Positions 49,184 through 64,000 of a DNA stretch of 64,000 nt are shown piece by piece. This DNA is from Deinococcus aetherius (GTDB lineage Bacteria > Deinococcota > Deinococci > Deinococcales > Deinococcaceae): positions 2,196,001-2,260,000 of the forward strand of contig NZ_AP026560.1 in assembly GCF_025997855.1 (NCBI RefSeq). The letters are read 5' to 3'. A program made the translations under genes and the position numbers. Within the stretch, counting starts at the first letter, position 1, and each line of letters begins with the position of its first letter. The notes below the pieces were generated by a model. The model was not told where the DNA came from. It ran no database searches and was given only the letters and a program-made list of their open reading frames with translations.

Positions 49184-49243
49184 ATGAGTCTTCTGGAGCC
49201 CGGCTTCCGATGTTCTTCGACTCCCCTGCCGCTCCAGCCCTGA
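49184..49243 (+). CDS. putative leader peptide of the sulfite reductase operon
   Basis: Nineteen codons, [25 protein letters not shown] is followed by 7 nt and the ATG, the leaderless spacing. It has one Cys codon (49211) followed by two Ser codons. CTGGAGC within it (49193-49199) pairs perfectly with GCTCCAG near its end (49231-49237), which can instead pair with CTGGAG at the sulfite reductase ribosome-binding site (49261-49266). A regulatory role is inferred from this arrangement. Confidence 0.55.
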   Translation: MSLLEPGFRCSSTPLPLQP

Positions 49244-49271
49244 CCCCTCGTCCCCCTTTCCTGGAGACCCC

Positions 49272-50827
<1,556 letters not shown>

Positions 50828-50831
<4 letters not shown>

Positions 50832-51369
50832 CCGCCACCCTCAACCGTCCCGAGGTCGGCACGGGCCGGGTGGTGTGGTTCACCGGCCTCTCCGGCGCGG
50901 GCAAGAGCACGCTGGCGAGCGCCCTGTACGAAGAACTCACTGCCCGTGGTGTGCCGGTCGAACTCCTCGACGGGGACGCGGTGCGCGAGAACCTGAGCAA
51001 GGGGCTGGGCTTTTCCAGGCAGGACCGCGACACCAACGTCCGGCGCATCGCCTTCGTGGCGGGGCTGCTCGCTAGGCACGGGGTGACCGTGCTCGTGAGC
51101 GCGATCAGCCCCTACGCGGACACCCGGCGTGAGGTGCTGAATGGCCTGCCCAACCCGACCGAAGTGTTCGTGGACGCCCCGCTGGAGGTTGTCACCCAGC
51201 GCGACGTGAAGGGCCTGTACCTCAGGGCGCTCGCCGGGGAAATCCCGCACTTCACGGGCGTCTCCGACCCCTACGAGGCGCCCGAGACGCCCGATCTGCA
51301 CCTGCGCACCGACCGCATCGGCGTGGAGGAGGGCCTGGGTCAACTCCTCCGACACCTGGGGTACGAGGC

Positions 51370-51373
<4 letters not shown>
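50828..51373 (+). CDS. cysC: adenylylsulfate (APS) kinase
   Basis: 181 residues; phosphorylates APS to PAPS. Walker [18 protein letters not shown] (about 20), [25 protein letters not shown] with the APS-binding region, [31 protein letters not shown] and the lid/[11 protein letters not shown] segment are all present. Normal length for a stand-alone kinase. Overlaps the genes on both sides by 4 bp (ATGA), so the three are translated as a unit. Confidence 0.95.
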
Positions 51374-52149
<776 letters not shown>

Positions 52150-52172
52150 CACTCCCACTCTTCTTCGCTCAA

Positions 52173-52186
52173 AAGTTGACCAACTT
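52173..52186. promoter_or_regulatory. candidate Rrf2-type operator before sat
   Basis: AAGTTG-AC-CAACTT, a perfect inverted repeat 30 bp upstream of the sat ATG, resembling the site before the sulfite reductase operon (AAGTTGAGTAATCTT). Confidence 0.6.
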
Positions 52187-52215
52187 CATCCACTGATTGT
52201 TTGAAAGGCCCACGC

Positions 52216-53388
52216 ATGACGACGCTCCCCAACCCCTCCCCCATCCTCCTGCCCGCACCCCTCGGCGGCACCCTCGTCAACCGCGTGCGGCGGGCCGGGC
52301 ACGACTTCGACCCCGCCGAGCTGGAGGGCCTGCCCCGGCTGGAACTCTCCGACCGCTCGTACGCCGACCTGGAGATGCTGGCGACGGGCGCGTACTCGCC
52401 GCTGAAGGGCTTTCTCGGCGAGGCCGACTACCTGAGCGTGATCGAGCACATGCGCTTGGCGGACGGCACTCCCTGGAGCATCCCGATCACCCTGCCCGTC
52501 GCCCGTGAGGAGGCGGGGCGGTACACGGGCCGCGTGGTGCTCACCCGTGGCGGCAAGGCGGTCGGGACGCTGGACGTGGAGGAGCGGTACGAGGCGCGCA
52601 AGGGCTTCGAGGCGCGGGAGGTCTACCGGACGGAGGACCCCGCGCACCCCGGCGTAGCGGCGCTCTACACCCAGGGGGACGTGAACTTGAGCGGGCCCGT
52701 GACCCTCTTCGAGGTGCCGCGCGGCGCCTTCCCGCTGCACCACCGCACCCCCTTTGAAACGCGCGAGGTGATCGAGGCGCGGGGCTGGCGCACGTCGGTG
52801 GCCTTCCAGACGCGCAATCCGATTCACCGGGCGCACGAATACCTGCACAAGGTCACGCTGGAACTCGTGGACGGCCTGCTGCTGCACCCGCTCGTCGGGC
52901 AGACGAAGGGGGACGACGTGCCCGCCTCCACCCGCGTGCAGGCCTATGAGGTGCTGCTCGACCGCTACTACCCGCAGGCCAGGACCCTGCTCAGCGTGTA
53001 CCCCGCCGCCATGCGCTACGCCGGGCCGCGCGAGGCGATCTTGCACGCGCTCTCAAGGCGCAACTACGGGGTGACGCACTTCATCGTGGGGCGCGACCAC
53101 GCGGGGGTGGGGAACTATTACGGGACCTACGACGCGCAGGAGATCTTCGGCAACTTCACCCGCGAGGAGCTGGGTATTCAGATTCTCAAGTTCGAGCACA
53201 CCTTCTATTGCCGGACCTGCGGCCAGCTCGTCAGCCCGCGCACCTGCCCCCACGGCAGCGAGCACCACCTCGTCCTCAGCGGCACCAAGGTGCGCGAAAA
53301 GCTGCGTGCTGGCGAGGATCTGCCCCCCGAATTCACCCGCCCGGAAGTGGCCGAGGTTCTGCGCGAGGCCTACACCCGGCAGCCTTAA
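52216..53388 (+). CDS. sat: sulfate adenylyltransferase (ATP sulfurylase)
   Basis: 390 residues, the monomeric/dimeric Sat type. PUA-like N-terminus ([21 protein letters not shown]), then [16 protein letters not shown] (QxRNPxHxxH catalytic motif), [56 protein letters not shown], and a four-Cys zinc-like cluster [19 protein letters not shown] near the end. Makes APS for cysC/cysH. The ATG at 52216 has AAAGG 7 nt upstream; the frame opens 5 codons earlier with TTG. Probably a separate transcription unit with its own operator. Confidence 0.96.
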   Translation: MTTLPNPSPILLPAPLGGTLVNRVRRAGHDFDPAELEGLPRLELSDRSYADLEMLATGAYSPLKGFLGEADYLSVIEHMRLADGTPWSIPITLPVAREEAGRYTGRVVLTRGGKAVGTLDVEERYEARKGFEAREVYRTEDPAHPGVAALYTQGDVNLSGPVTLFEVPRGAFPLHHRTPFETREVIEARGWRTSVAFQTRNPIHRAHEYLHKVTLELVDGLLLHPLVGQTKGDDVPASTRVQAYEVLLDRYYPQARTLLSVYPAAMRYAGPREAILHALSRRNYGVTHFIVGRDHAGVGNYYGTYDAQEIFGNFTREELGIQILKFEHTFYCRTCGQLVSPRTCPHGSEHHLVLSGTKVREKLRAGEDLPPEFTRPEVAEVLREAYTRQP

Positions 53389-53466
53389 CCCCTTCCCGAT
53401 GCGACCGGCGTGCGCCCCTCACCCGGGGCGGGTTCACTACGAAAATTGACCCCACAGGAGGGACTA

Positions 53467-54435
<969 letters not shown>

Positions 54436-54439
54436 GGCC

Positions 54440-55270
54440 ATGACGACGACCTCCCTGGGCACCCCCACCCCCGTCCGCCGCCCCTCCCGCTGGCGAATGT
54501 TCGTCTGGCAACTCCTCGGGCTCGGGCTGCTGCTCGCCCTGTGGTGGCTGGTCACCGACGTGCTGAGGCTCTACCCGCCCTACGTCTTCCCCAGCCCGCG
54601 CGCCGTATGGACCGAGATCAGCTACGGCCTGTGGGGCACCGGGCCGCAGGACGGCAAGCTGCTCGCCGGGATCGGCAACAGCCTGCGGCGGGTGCTCGTC
54701 GGTTACGTCAGCGCCGTGCTGCTCGGCGGCGTGGTCGGCCTGCTGATGGGCGCTTGGCGGCCCCTGCGCGACACCCTCGGCGCGTACCTGACCGGCATCC
54801 AGAGCGTGCCCTCCATCGCCTTCGTGCCCTTCGCCATCCTCTTTTTCGGGCTGAACGAGCGGGCGGTGCTGTTCGTGGTGATTCTGGAGGGCTTTATACC
54901 GGTGGCGCTCGCCGTCTCGGGCGCGCTGATGAACGTGCCCCCGGCGCTGCGGGTGGCGGGCCGGACGCTGGGGGCGCGTGGGCTGGACCTCACGACCGGC
55001 GTGCTGCTGCCCAGTGCGGTGCCCAGCATCCTGACGGGGCTGCGGACCGCGTGGAGCTTCGCGTGGCGGGCGCTGGTGGGGGCGGAACTGCTCGTCAGCG
55101 CGAGCGCCAGCCTGGGCTCTCAACTGGAGATCGGGCGCAACACGGCGAACATGGCGCTGGTGATCGCCACCATCCTGACCATCGGCGTGATCGGGGGAAT
55201 ATTTGACGCCGTGCTGCGCGCCCTGGAGACTCGCGTGCGGCGCGACTACGGACTGGAGGTGCAACAATGA
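54440..55270 (+). CDS. sulfonate/taurine-type ABC transporter permease
   Basis: 276 residues with about six membrane segments and the EAA-type cytoplasmic loop [56 protein letters not shown] and FRVPFAI-like region [23 protein letters not shown] match SsuC/TauC. Only 4 bp after the binding protein and overlapping the ATPase by 4 bp, so all three are co-translated. Confidence 0.9.
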   Translation: MTTTSLGTPTPVRRPSRWRMFVWQLLGLGLLLALWWLVTDVLRLYPPYVFPSPRAVWTEISYGLWGTGPQDGKLLAGIGNSLRRVLVGYVSAVLLGGVVGLLMGAWRPLRDTLGAYLTGIQSVPSIAFVPFAILFFGLNERAVLFVVILEGFIPVALAVSGALMNVPPALRVAGRTLGARGLDLTTGVLLPSAVPSILTGLRTAWSFAWRALVGAELLVSASASLGSQLEIGRNTANMALVIATILTIGVIGGIFDAVLRALETRVRRDYGLEVQQ

Positions 55271-56010
55271 CCGCCACGATGACCCGCCCCGCCCAGGCTG
55301 CCAGCGCCTCCCCCCAGGGGGTCAGCCTGACGCTTGACGGGGTGACCTACCGCTACGGGCGGGGAAGGCCCGGACTGGGCCCGGTGACCCTGCACGTCCA
55401 GCCCGGCGAGTTCCTGTGCGTGGTCGGGCCCTCGGGGAGCGGCAAGAGCACGCTGCTCTCGCTGCTGGCGGGCTTCCTGCGGCCCCAGGCGGGCGAGATT
55501 CGGCTGGGCGACACGCCCGTCACCGGCCCCGACCCGCGCCTGACCCTCGTGCAGCAGGAACCGGCCCTCTTCCCCTGGCGCACGGTGACGGGGAACGTCG
55601 CCTTCGGGCTGGAGCGTCGCCGCTTTCCCCGAGCCGAGCGGGACGCCCGGGTGCAGGAGACGCTGCGCCTCGTGGGGCTGGAGGGGTACGGCCCCCGGCG
55701 CGTCCACCAGCTTTCCGGCGGGCAGCGCCAGCGGGTGAGCCTCGCCCGCGCCCTCGCCGTGCAGCCGAGGCTCCTGCTCCTCGACGAGCCTTTCAGCGCC
55801 CTCGACGACCGCACGCGCACAGTCCTTGCCGACGAGTTGCTCGGCATCTGGTGGGAGCGGAAGGTCACCGTCGTCTTCGTCACGCACAACCTGGAGGAGG
55901 CGCTGGCGCTGGGGCAGCGGGTGGTGGCCCTGCGCGGGGGCGAGGTGGCGCTGGACGCCCCGGCGCGGGAGCTGAGCGTGGGGCGGCTGCGGGAGATGCT
56001 GGAGGGCTAG
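55267..56010 (+). CDS. sulfonate/taurine-type ABC transporter ATP-binding protein
   Basis: 247 residues. Walker [21 protein letters not shown]-loop [16 protein letters not shown], signature [19 protein letters not shown], Walker [17 protein letters not shown] and H-loop [14 protein letters not shown]. Matches SsuB/TauB, energising the adjacent permease. A hairpin follows the stop and separates it from the convergent lipoprotein gene. Confidence 0.93.
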   Translation: MTATMTRPAQAASASPQGVSLTLDGVTYRYGRGRPGLGPVTLHVQPGEFLCVVGPSGSGKSTLLSLLAGFLRPQAGEIRLGDTPVTGPDPRLTLVQQEPALFPWRTVTGNVAFGLERRRFPRAERDARVQETLRLVGLEGYGPRRVHQLSGGQRQRVSLARALAVQPRLLLLDEPFSALDDRTRTVLADELLGIWWERKVTVVFVTHNLEEALALGQRVVALRGGEVALDAPARELSVGRLREMLEG

Positions 56011-56026
56011 CCGGAGTTCAAACAGG

Positions 56027-56057
56027 AAGGGCCGGAACTGCACAAGCTCCGGCCCTT
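56027..56057. terminator. bidirectional-type terminator between convergent genes
   Basis: AAGGGCCGGA (56027-56036) and TCCGGCCCTT (56048-56057) form a perfect 10-bp stem with an 11-nt loop, between the ABC ATPase and the minus-strand lipoprotein gene. Confidence 0.78.
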
Positions 56058-56072
56058 CGCATGGTCCCCGCG

Positions 56073-56624
56073 TTACTGCACGCTGGGGCTGCCCGTTCCG
56101 CCCCCGTCCACGCGCACAAGCAGGGGCACCTCGCTCTGGGTCCCGTCGTGCGAGTAGACCAGGGTGCCGACCTTGGGCGCGCCAGCTCGGGCGGTGGGCG
56201 CGGCGGTCACTTTCAGGGTCACCCAGACGCGCTCGTAGTAGTTGACCGAAGTCGCCCCGGAGGAGGGATGGGTGGTACCCACAATCTCCTTGGCGACAAA
56301 GGCCTGCGCCAGCGCCACGTCCACACCCGGTGGCAGGTCCTGGGGCGTCACCGACAGCCAGGACACGGGCGAGCTGGCCGAATGCACGTTGCTGCTGTTG
56401 TCCCGACTCCCGAAGTCGATCTCCAACGCCCTGAAGGGGGCGTCATCGACCTTGAGCAGCGTGCGCGGGTAGCTGTACCTCACGTACAGAGCCTGCCCCG
56501 GCCTCACCGTGACCGGGGTCATAGGTGAGGCCATCACCTGCGGGGCCGAGACACCCACTCCCATCTGAGAGGGCGCGCACGCGGACAGGAGCGCGGCGAG
56601 GGAAACCACCAATATCTTCTTCAC
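56073..56624 (-). CDS. lipoprotein of unknown function
   Basis: 183 residues. Lipobox LAALLSAC (Cys about 15), then a beta-rich body (QALYVRYSYPRTLLKVDDAP, YYERVWVTLKVTAAPTARAG, VGTLVYSHDGTQSEVPLLVRV). No family recognised; the strands resemble a beta-sandwich. GTG start with TAGTCT ending 7 nt upstream, a leaderless arrangement that rejects the 18-codon longer frame. Confidence 0.75.
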   Translation of the reverse strand: MKKILVVSLAALLSACAPSQMGVGVSAPQVMASPMTPVTVRPGQALYVRYSYPRTLLKVDDAPFRALEIDFGSRDNSSNVHSASSPVSWLSVTPQDLPPGVDVALAQAFVAKEIVGTTHPSSGATSVNYYERVWVTLKVTAAPTARAGAPKVGTLVYSHDGTQSEVPLLVRVDGGGTGSPSVQ

Positions 56625-56722
56625 GTCCGAAAGACTAAAGAGGGAGATGCGGCCGGTGAAGCGAAGTTGTGGCACCACCCGTCGGGGGTAATCTTCTCTC
56701 GGCCCGCCTCTTTCCCTTCCTG

Positions 56723-57991
<1,269 letters not shown>

Positions 57992-58137
57992 GTTCGACCT
58001 CCTGTTGGAGTCCAGTCTAGGGGCTCGGGGCCGGGAAAAAAGGGCGCGTGTCCAGCCGGGCAGGTTGGAGGCAGGCGCGGCATCCACCCCAGGGGAAAGA
58101 ACGGAACATTCGAGTGCCCCTGCGCGTAGGAAGGGAC

Positions 58138-58527
58138 ATGAGCAAGACCTTCCACCTGCCGCTGCTCGCCACGCTGCCCGCCCTGCTCGCCGCCTGCGGG
58201 GACAACGACCTCGACCTCGACCGCTACAAGCGCACGAAGTACACGTCCTACGAGCAGTGTCGGCTGGCCAACCAGGACGTCATCCGCCAGGGCCTGCGAA
58301 ATCCCTGCCAGAAGACGAGCGGCGGTTTCTACGGCCCGTACATCCTGCTGGGGTCGGGCCTCACCCGCTACGTGGGCTACACGTCCTCGGGCGGCGTCGC
58401 CCCCACCGGCCTGACCCACGACAGCAAGCGGGGCACCTACGGCAGCTTCAAGGCGCCCGTCAGCCGGGGCGGGTTCACAAGCACGGGCCGCGCGGGCAGC
58501 TCCTCGTCCGGCAGCTTCGGCGGCTGA
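58138..58527 (+). CDS. YgiB-like lipoprotein paired with a YgiC-like ligase
   Basis: 129 residues. Lipobox LPALLAAC (Cys about 20). A charged segment ([20 protein letters not shown]) with Cys at about 41 and 56, then a Gly/Ser/Tyr-rich low-complexity tail ending SGSFGG. Layout and gene order match the YgiB (DUF1190-type) lipoprotein next to YgiC; direct similarity is only partial. The stop overlaps the next ATG (TGATG), indicating coupling. AGGAAGGG before the ATG could be the ribosome-binding site. Confidence 0.65.
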   Translation: MSKTFHLPLLATLPALLAACGDNDLDLDRYKRTKYTSYEQCRLANQDVIRQGLRNPCQKTSGGFYGPYILLGSGLTRYVGYTSSGGVAPTGLTHDSKRGTYGSFKAPVSRGGFTSTGRAGSSSSGSFGG

Positions 58528-59690
58528 TGCGGCGCCTCACCTTCCGCGAGCGACCGAACTGGGAAGCCCGGCTTCAGGAGGTTGGCTTCACGTGGTACGC
58601 CCCCACTCCAGAGCACCCCGTCCCCTACTGGGGCGAGGACGCCTGCTACGCCTTCACCCCCGCGCAGATCGAGGGCCTCCGGCGTGACGCCCAGGACCTC
58701 ACCGACATGGTACTGGAGACGACCGGGGCGGCCATCCTGGCGGGGAGGCCGGGCGAACTGGGCATCCCCGCCTTCCTCCACGGGGCGGTGCGCGAGTCCT
58801 GGGACCGCGACGACCCGACCGTCTACATGCGCCTGGACCTCGCCTACGACGGGCAGGGGCACGCCCGGCTGCTGGAGGTGAACGCGCAGACGCCCACCTC
58901 GCTCATCGAGGCGGCGGTCAGCCAGTGGCACTGGCTTGAGGACCGGCTGGCGTCGGGGGAGTTGCCCCCCGGGGCGACCCAGTGGAACACCATCCACGAG
59001 GGGCTGGGCGAGCAGTGGGCGTACCTGATGCGCGAGCGGGGCGTGACCCAGGCGCACTTCAGCGCCGCCCGTGAGGTCGAGGACATCGCCACCGTCACCT
59101 ACCTGCGTGACCTCGCCCTCGCGGCGGGGGTGAGCGGGTCCTTCCTCGCGGCGGACGAGATCGGCACGAGCCCGGGCGAGTCGTATCTGCTCGACACGTG
59201 GTCCCTGCCCATCCGCCATCTGATGTGGCTGTGGCCCTTCGAGTACGCCTGGGAGTCGCGGGACGCGGCCTTCCTGGCGAGCACCGGGACCCGCTTCATC
59301 GAGCCGCTGTGGAAGGCGGTCACGGGGAGCAAGGGACTCCTCGCCCTCCTCCACGGGCGTTACCCGGACAGCGGACTGGTGCTCCCGGCGACCCTGATGC
59401 CCGGCGCGCTAGGTTCCGGGGTGGTCCGCAAGCCCCTGTACTCCCGCGAGGGGCAGAACGTCGCCCTGCCCGGCGCATCTGCCACACCCGGCGTCTACGG
59501 TGACCTCCCGACCATCGAGCAGGCATACGCGGAGTTGCCCGCCTTCGACGCGAAGGACGGGCCGCGTTACCCGGTCCTGGGCGTGTGGGTCGCCGGGGAC
59601 GAGGTGTGCGGGCTGGGCATCCGGGAGGGGCGCACACGGGTAACGGACAACCGGGCGACCTTCGTGCCGCACGTCGTCCTGCCGGGGTGA
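58527..59690 (+). CDS. glutathionylspermidine synthase-family (YgiC-like) ATP-grasp ligase
   Basis: 387 residues. RRLTFRERPNWEARLQEVGFT at the N-terminus, then YMRLDLAYDGQGHARLLEVNAQTPTSLIEA with the Mg/ATP acid pair, QWAYLMRERG, ATPase-grasp region ESRDAAFLASTGTRFIEPLWKAVTGSKGLL, and YSREGQNV...YGDLPTIEQAYAELP. YgiC-like proteins resemble the synthetase half of GspS without the amidase; their substrate is not established. Directly coupled to the lipoprotein gene upstream. Confidence 0.88.
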   Translation: MRRLTFRERPNWEARLQEVGFTWYAPTPEHPVPYWGEDACYAFTPAQIEGLRRDAQDLTDMVLETTGAAILAGRPGELGIPAFLHGAVRESWDRDDPTVYMRLDLAYDGQGHARLLEVNAQTPTSLIEAAVSQWHWLEDRLASGELPPGATQWNTIHEGLGEQWAYLMRERGVTQAHFSAAREVEDIATVTYLRDLALAAGVSGSFLAADEIGTSPGESYLLDTWSLPIRHLMWLWPFEYAWESRDAAFLASTGTRFIEPLWKAVTGSKGLLALLHGRYPDSGLVLPATLMPGALGSGVVRKPLYSREGQNVALPGASATPGVYGDLPTIEQAYAELPAFDAKDGPRYPVLGVWVAGDEVCGLGIREGRTRVTDNRATFVPHVVLPG

Positions 59691-59703
59691 CGGAGAGCCC
59701 TGG

Positions 59704-59928
59704 TCAGTGGTCTCCCCCGTGCCGCTCGGTCGGCAGGCTGAGGTCGGACTTGTCCACCCCCTCCGTCGCAGGCCCCAGTTCCGCTTCGGGCGACTCCCAC
59801 GCCAGCTCGCGCAACTCGCGGTCGGCGGCTTTCGACACTTCGGGGGTCCAGCGTCCGTGTTCGGTCATGGTGCCTTCCTGCGCCGTCTTTGCCTGATCGT
59901 CCTGGCCCTTCTCCCGTCCGTCCGTCAT
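59704..59928 (-). CDS. small acidic hydrophilic protein of unknown function
   Basis: 74 residues rich in Glu, Asp, Gln and Thr, without hydrophobic stretches; probably disordered (MTDGREKGQDDQAKTAQEG and so on). An internal ATG (20 codons in, MTEHGRW) is an alternative start. Such small hydrophilic proteins are common in Deinococcus, but nothing shows a role. Its terminal codons contain a short TGGTCAGTGG, similar to heptamer repeat units. Confidence 0.5.
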   Translation of the reverse strand: MTDGREKGQDDQAKTAQEGTMTEHGRWTPEVSKAADRELRELAWESPEAELGPATEGVDKSDLSLPTERHGGDH

Positions 59929-60028
59929 GAGACACCTCGGCCCGTATTCGACTCCAGGACCGGGGGCTCTTGGCGAGAAAACCGGGGGGAGTTCCCGGGG
60001 AAAGCTTCATTGCCGCGTGGCGAGACGG

Positions 60029-60403
60029 CTACTTCAGGTCGCACCTGTACATGAACGTCTTGCCGCCGCTGAGGTACAGCATCACGAACGTCGAGCCCTT
60101 CGGCGTGGTCACGGCGGCGCGGTAGAGGTCCTTGTCGTTGAAGCTGGAGCGGTATCCCACCGTCTTGTCCTTGGCGGCGGCGTCCTTCATCGCCTCGTCC
60201 ATGATGAGGGCCGCGATCTTGAACTGCCCGGGCGTGGCCCCGGAGCCGGGTCTGGCCTCGATCCCGCCCGCGCAGTGGCGACCCGAGAAGCTGAAGGCGT
60301 GGGCATCGATCCCCTGTCTGGCCGAGCGGTCGAGGCCCAGGGCCCGGGCGGGCGTGAGCAGCAGCAGCGAAAGGGCAAGCGGGAGGAGACTTTTTCCGAG
60401 CAT
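60029..60403 (-). CDS. exported protein of unknown function
   Basis: 124 residues. Signal peptide (MLGKSLLPLALSLLLLTPARA). The mature part has two Cys (GRHCAGG and YRCDLK), a helical segment (KIAALIMDEAMKDAAAKDKT) and strands (RSSFNDKDLYRAAVTT, FVMLYLSGGKTFMYRC), suggesting a small alpha/beta fold with a disulfide. No family recognised. Isolated gene in the minus direction. Confidence 0.7.
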   Translation of the reverse strand: MLGKSLLPLALSLLLLTPARALGLDRSARQGIDAHAFSFSGRHCAGGIEARPGSGATPGQFKIAALIMDEAMKDAAAKDKTVGYRSSFNDKDLYRAAVTTPKGSTFVMLYLSGGKTFMYRCDLK

Positions 60404-60526
60404 GGGGCGACTCTAGAGGGCGGGCAGGGCGTCTCCCCACGCAGATGAGCGGTGTTGGGGGAACTGCCCCCTCCACTTCCCCAAGGCCCCGCCGGTCGCT
60501 CCCCGTCTCCTCATGGCCGTGGCCTC

Positions 60527-60973
60527 TCACGTCAGCCCCTTCTCGAAGTGGTGGCAGGAGATGTTGAACCCCGTGGAGAGATACAGGCGGTGCGCGGTCC
60601 AGCGCCTTTCCCCCACCCCGGAGTCGAGTTGCAGGCTGTCGCAGCCCAGCCGCCTCGCCTCGGCCTCCAGCCAGGCCAGCAGCGCGCGGGCGTGTCCCCT
60701 CCCCCGGGCGTCCGGCAGCGTCGAGAGGTCGTCCACGTACAGTGCCCGCCCGAAGGCGAGCATGGTGTAGACACGGTATCCCGCCACCGCCGCCGCCTCG
60801 GTCCGGCCCGATTCGAAGACACCGACCAGTCGGTAGCCCTTGGCCTCCACCGAATGCAGGTAGGCGGCGAGTTCGCTGACCCCGGCGGTGGCGGGCGCGT
60901 GCGGGCGCAGCTCGCGCAGGGCGGGGAGGGCCAGGGCGGCGTCGGCAGGAGCAAGGGGACGCAGGTCGGGCAT
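60527..60973 (-). CDS. GNAT-family N-acetyltransferase
   Basis: 148 residues. MPDLRPLAPADAALALPALR at the N-terminus, central strand VAGYRVYTMLAFGRALYVDDL, then the acetyl-CoA loop DARGRGHARALLAWLEAEARRLG (RxxGxA/G) and the final YLSTGFNISCHHFEKGL. Substrate unknown. GATACT ends 7 nt before the ATG (leaderless). It lies 5 bp beyond the herA stop in the same direction, so it may also be read from the nurA-herA transcript. Confidence 0.9.
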   Translation of the reverse strand: MPDLRPLAPADAALALPALRELRPHAPATAGVSELAAYLHSVEAKGYRLVGVFESGRTEAAAVAGYRVYTMLAFGRALYVDDLSTLPDARGRGHARALLAWLEAEARRLGCDSLQLDSGVGERRWTAHRLYLSTGFNISCHHFEKGLT

Positions 60974-60978
60974 GGGCC

Positions 60979-62816
<1,838 letters not shown>

Positions 62817-62820
<4 letters not shown>

Positions 62821-63842
62821 GCGACCACCCCAAGCTCTCTGGCAATATGGGCCCTTAGGCGGCGGGTCACGAGGTCGGCGCTGCCCATCGCGCGGGTCAT
62901 GGCGCTCTCCAGGGCGGCGGTCGGGATCAGGTTCTGGGGGGCACGGGGGTCCTTGTGCGCCCGGCTGGCGAGGCGGCACAGGAGATGGCCGCTGACGTTC
63001 GCCACCTCGCGCACGATGGGCGGCAGGAAGTCGGAGTCGTCGGGGGCGTACATCTCCAGCCGCATCACGCCGGACATGGGGTGCTGGTAGAAGGCGGCCT
63101 CGCACAGCCGCACGTACCAGATGAAGCGGGTGTAGGGGCTGTTGGCGTACTTCATGTGCAGGATGGGCGTGCGCTCGCCAGGCCGCAGTTCCGAGAGCAG
63201 CGAGGCGCGGTCGGCGGGGAGGTACTGGGTCTGCATCGTCTTTACGCAGCCCACGACGGCGCCGCCCAGGTTCTTCGAGCGCAGGGTGCCGTCCTGGATC
63301 GTCAGCGAGGTCAGGGCCTCCCGGTCGTCCTCCTCGGAGAAGGGCACCTGCGAGGCGAGGCCGTGGGAGAGATTCTGTTCCTCCGCCAGCATGACCTGTT
63401 GCAACTTGTGGAGCGGCGCGAGGGGATCGGCGCTCTCAGTGACGATGGGCGTGTATTGCAGCGTTCCCGTGTGCGGGTCGCGCGGCGAGAGGCGGTAGGG
63501 GTCCACCCGCAGCCCCGGCGCGTGGGCGAGGAGGCGCCGCGCCCGTACGTCGGTCAGCTCGGCGGGCCGCGACCCGTGCGGGCACATCCGCACCGCGCCC
63601 ACCACGTAGGCCCCGAAGCCGCCCATGCCCGCCTCGCCCGCCTCGTCCTCGATGAAGACGCGCGATTCCATCCGCCGCTTGCCGTCCACGACATGGACCG
63701 TGTGCAGACGCTCGGGGACGGGTTTCGCCGCCACCGCCGCCCAGCGGGGCGTCTCGATGTCGATCAGATCGCCCTCGAAGCGTTGCAGGCCGAGTTGCCC
63801 GCCCTCGATGTCCACGGGCCAGGGGTCAAGGCGAATCCGCAT
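62817..63842 (-). CDS. nurA: NurA-domain nuclease
   Basis: 341 residues; 5'-3' exonuclease and endonuclease partner of Her[20 protein letters not shown] near residue 55 contains the catalytic Asp of the NurA fold; [39 protein letters not shown] and the terminal [15 protein letters not shown] are typical. The pair is known from D. radiodurans and archaea. TACAAT, 7 nt of G/C, ATG: leaderless, and the TACAAT is itself a unit of a heptamer repeat. Confidence 0.88.
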
Positions 63843-63851
63843 GGGGGGCAT

Positions 63852-63940
63852 TGTAGGTCGGGGTCGTGGGCTGTGGGGCACAGGTTGGAGGAAAAGAGGG
63901 TGCTCTTCCTCCAACCCACGACCCACGACCTACAACCCAA
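63852..63940. repeat. heptamer-repeat hairpin, CCCACGA type
   Basis: Left arm TGTAGGTCGGGGTCGTGGGC then TGTGGGGCACAGGTTGGAGG; right arm CTTCCTCCAACCCACGACCC then ACGACCTACAACCCA. CCCACGA (or TCGTGGG) recurs at 7-bp steps. Its edge provides the TACAAT -10 box of nurA. Confidence 0.85.
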
Positions 63941-63972
63941 AAAAGAAGCGCCCGGTTCCCCTCACCGGACGC
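63939..63972 (-). terminator. intrinsic terminator of a minus-strand gene outside the window
   Basis: On the minus strand GCGTCCGGT (63972-63964) and ACCGGGCGC (63956-63948) pair in 8 of 9 positions, and a run of six T (63944-63939) follows two bases later. It ends the transcript of a gene lying to the right of the window and insulates nurA. Confidence 0.8.
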
Positions 63973-64000
63973 GCCCTGTTCTCTCCTCTGCTCTCAGCCG

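Overview
The window is a high-GC stretch from a member of Deinococcus (Deinococcota). The reasons are the dense GC-rich gene layout, the NurA-HerA pair, a LysW-type aminotransferase, a VIT-family metal transporter, and very many start codons lying only 6-8 nt after a TANNNT -10 hexamer, which is the leaderless-transcript signature known from Deinococcus. All functional names rest on motifs read from the translations and on family knowledge; no search was run.

Layout. 1-5.8 kb: the 3' end of pgi, two small membrane proteins, a long RelA/SpoT-domain synthetase, a MocR-type regulator and a small exported protein. 6.2-9.1 kb: rpsT, recX, tRNA-Pro(CGG) with its own sigma70 promoter and terminator, a metallophosphoesterase and a metal-regulated-looking VIT transporter. 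9.2-11.5 kb: an APH-fold kinase and an unrecognised protein. 11.54-14.62 kb: a small accessory island bounded by a 17-bp direct repeat with one mismatch. It holds a HigBA-like toxin-antitoxin pair, the 3' scrap of a tyrosine recombinase, an apparently intact immunity-type gene, and a decayed polymorphic-toxin gene (Hint-domain end plus HNH-like nuclease tip) split by an intact IS982-family element with a 5-bp target duplication.

14.7-28.6 kb: class V aminotransferase, CoA-disulfide-reductase-like flavoprotein, SDR, ltrA-like gene, ruvA, metG (preceded by a Met-rich mini-ORF and a strong hairpin), aat, thioesterase, LysM-M23 peptidase, DUF1844-dtd, a CX5R phosphatase and a family 4-type uracil-DNA glycosylase. 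28.9-36.9 kb: mostly envelope and exported proteins (NlpC/P60, LolA-like, beta-rich surface protein, several lipoproteins), an amidase and miaB. 36.9-48.6 kb: orphan BMP-type ABC ATPase, PAP2 phosphatase, CrtI-like oxidoreductase, DUF885-type protein, rarA, fasciclin, VanW, pyrF, BKACE and DUF1028.

48.6-56.0 kb is a sulfur-assimilation region: Rrf2 regulator, ferredoxin sulfite reductase, cysC and an APS-reductase-type cysH (overlapping operon), then sat and a sulfonate-type ABC transporter. A similar inverted repeat lies before the sulfite-reductase and sat units, and a 19-codon mini-ORF precedes the sulfite reductase. 56.0-64 kb: lipoprotein, LysW-type aminotransferase, a YgiB/YgiC-like pair, a GNAT acetyltransferase and the herA-nurA operon.

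Between genes there are three families of repeats. The most striking has strict 7-bp periodicity, often folds into hairpins, abuts start and stop codons, and in several cases supplies the predicted -10 box of the next gene. The best candidates for undescribed biology are the Met-codon leader and hairpin before metG, the sulfite-reductase leader with mutually exclusive hairpins, the promoter-carrying heptamer repeats, and the interrupted toxin-immunity module.
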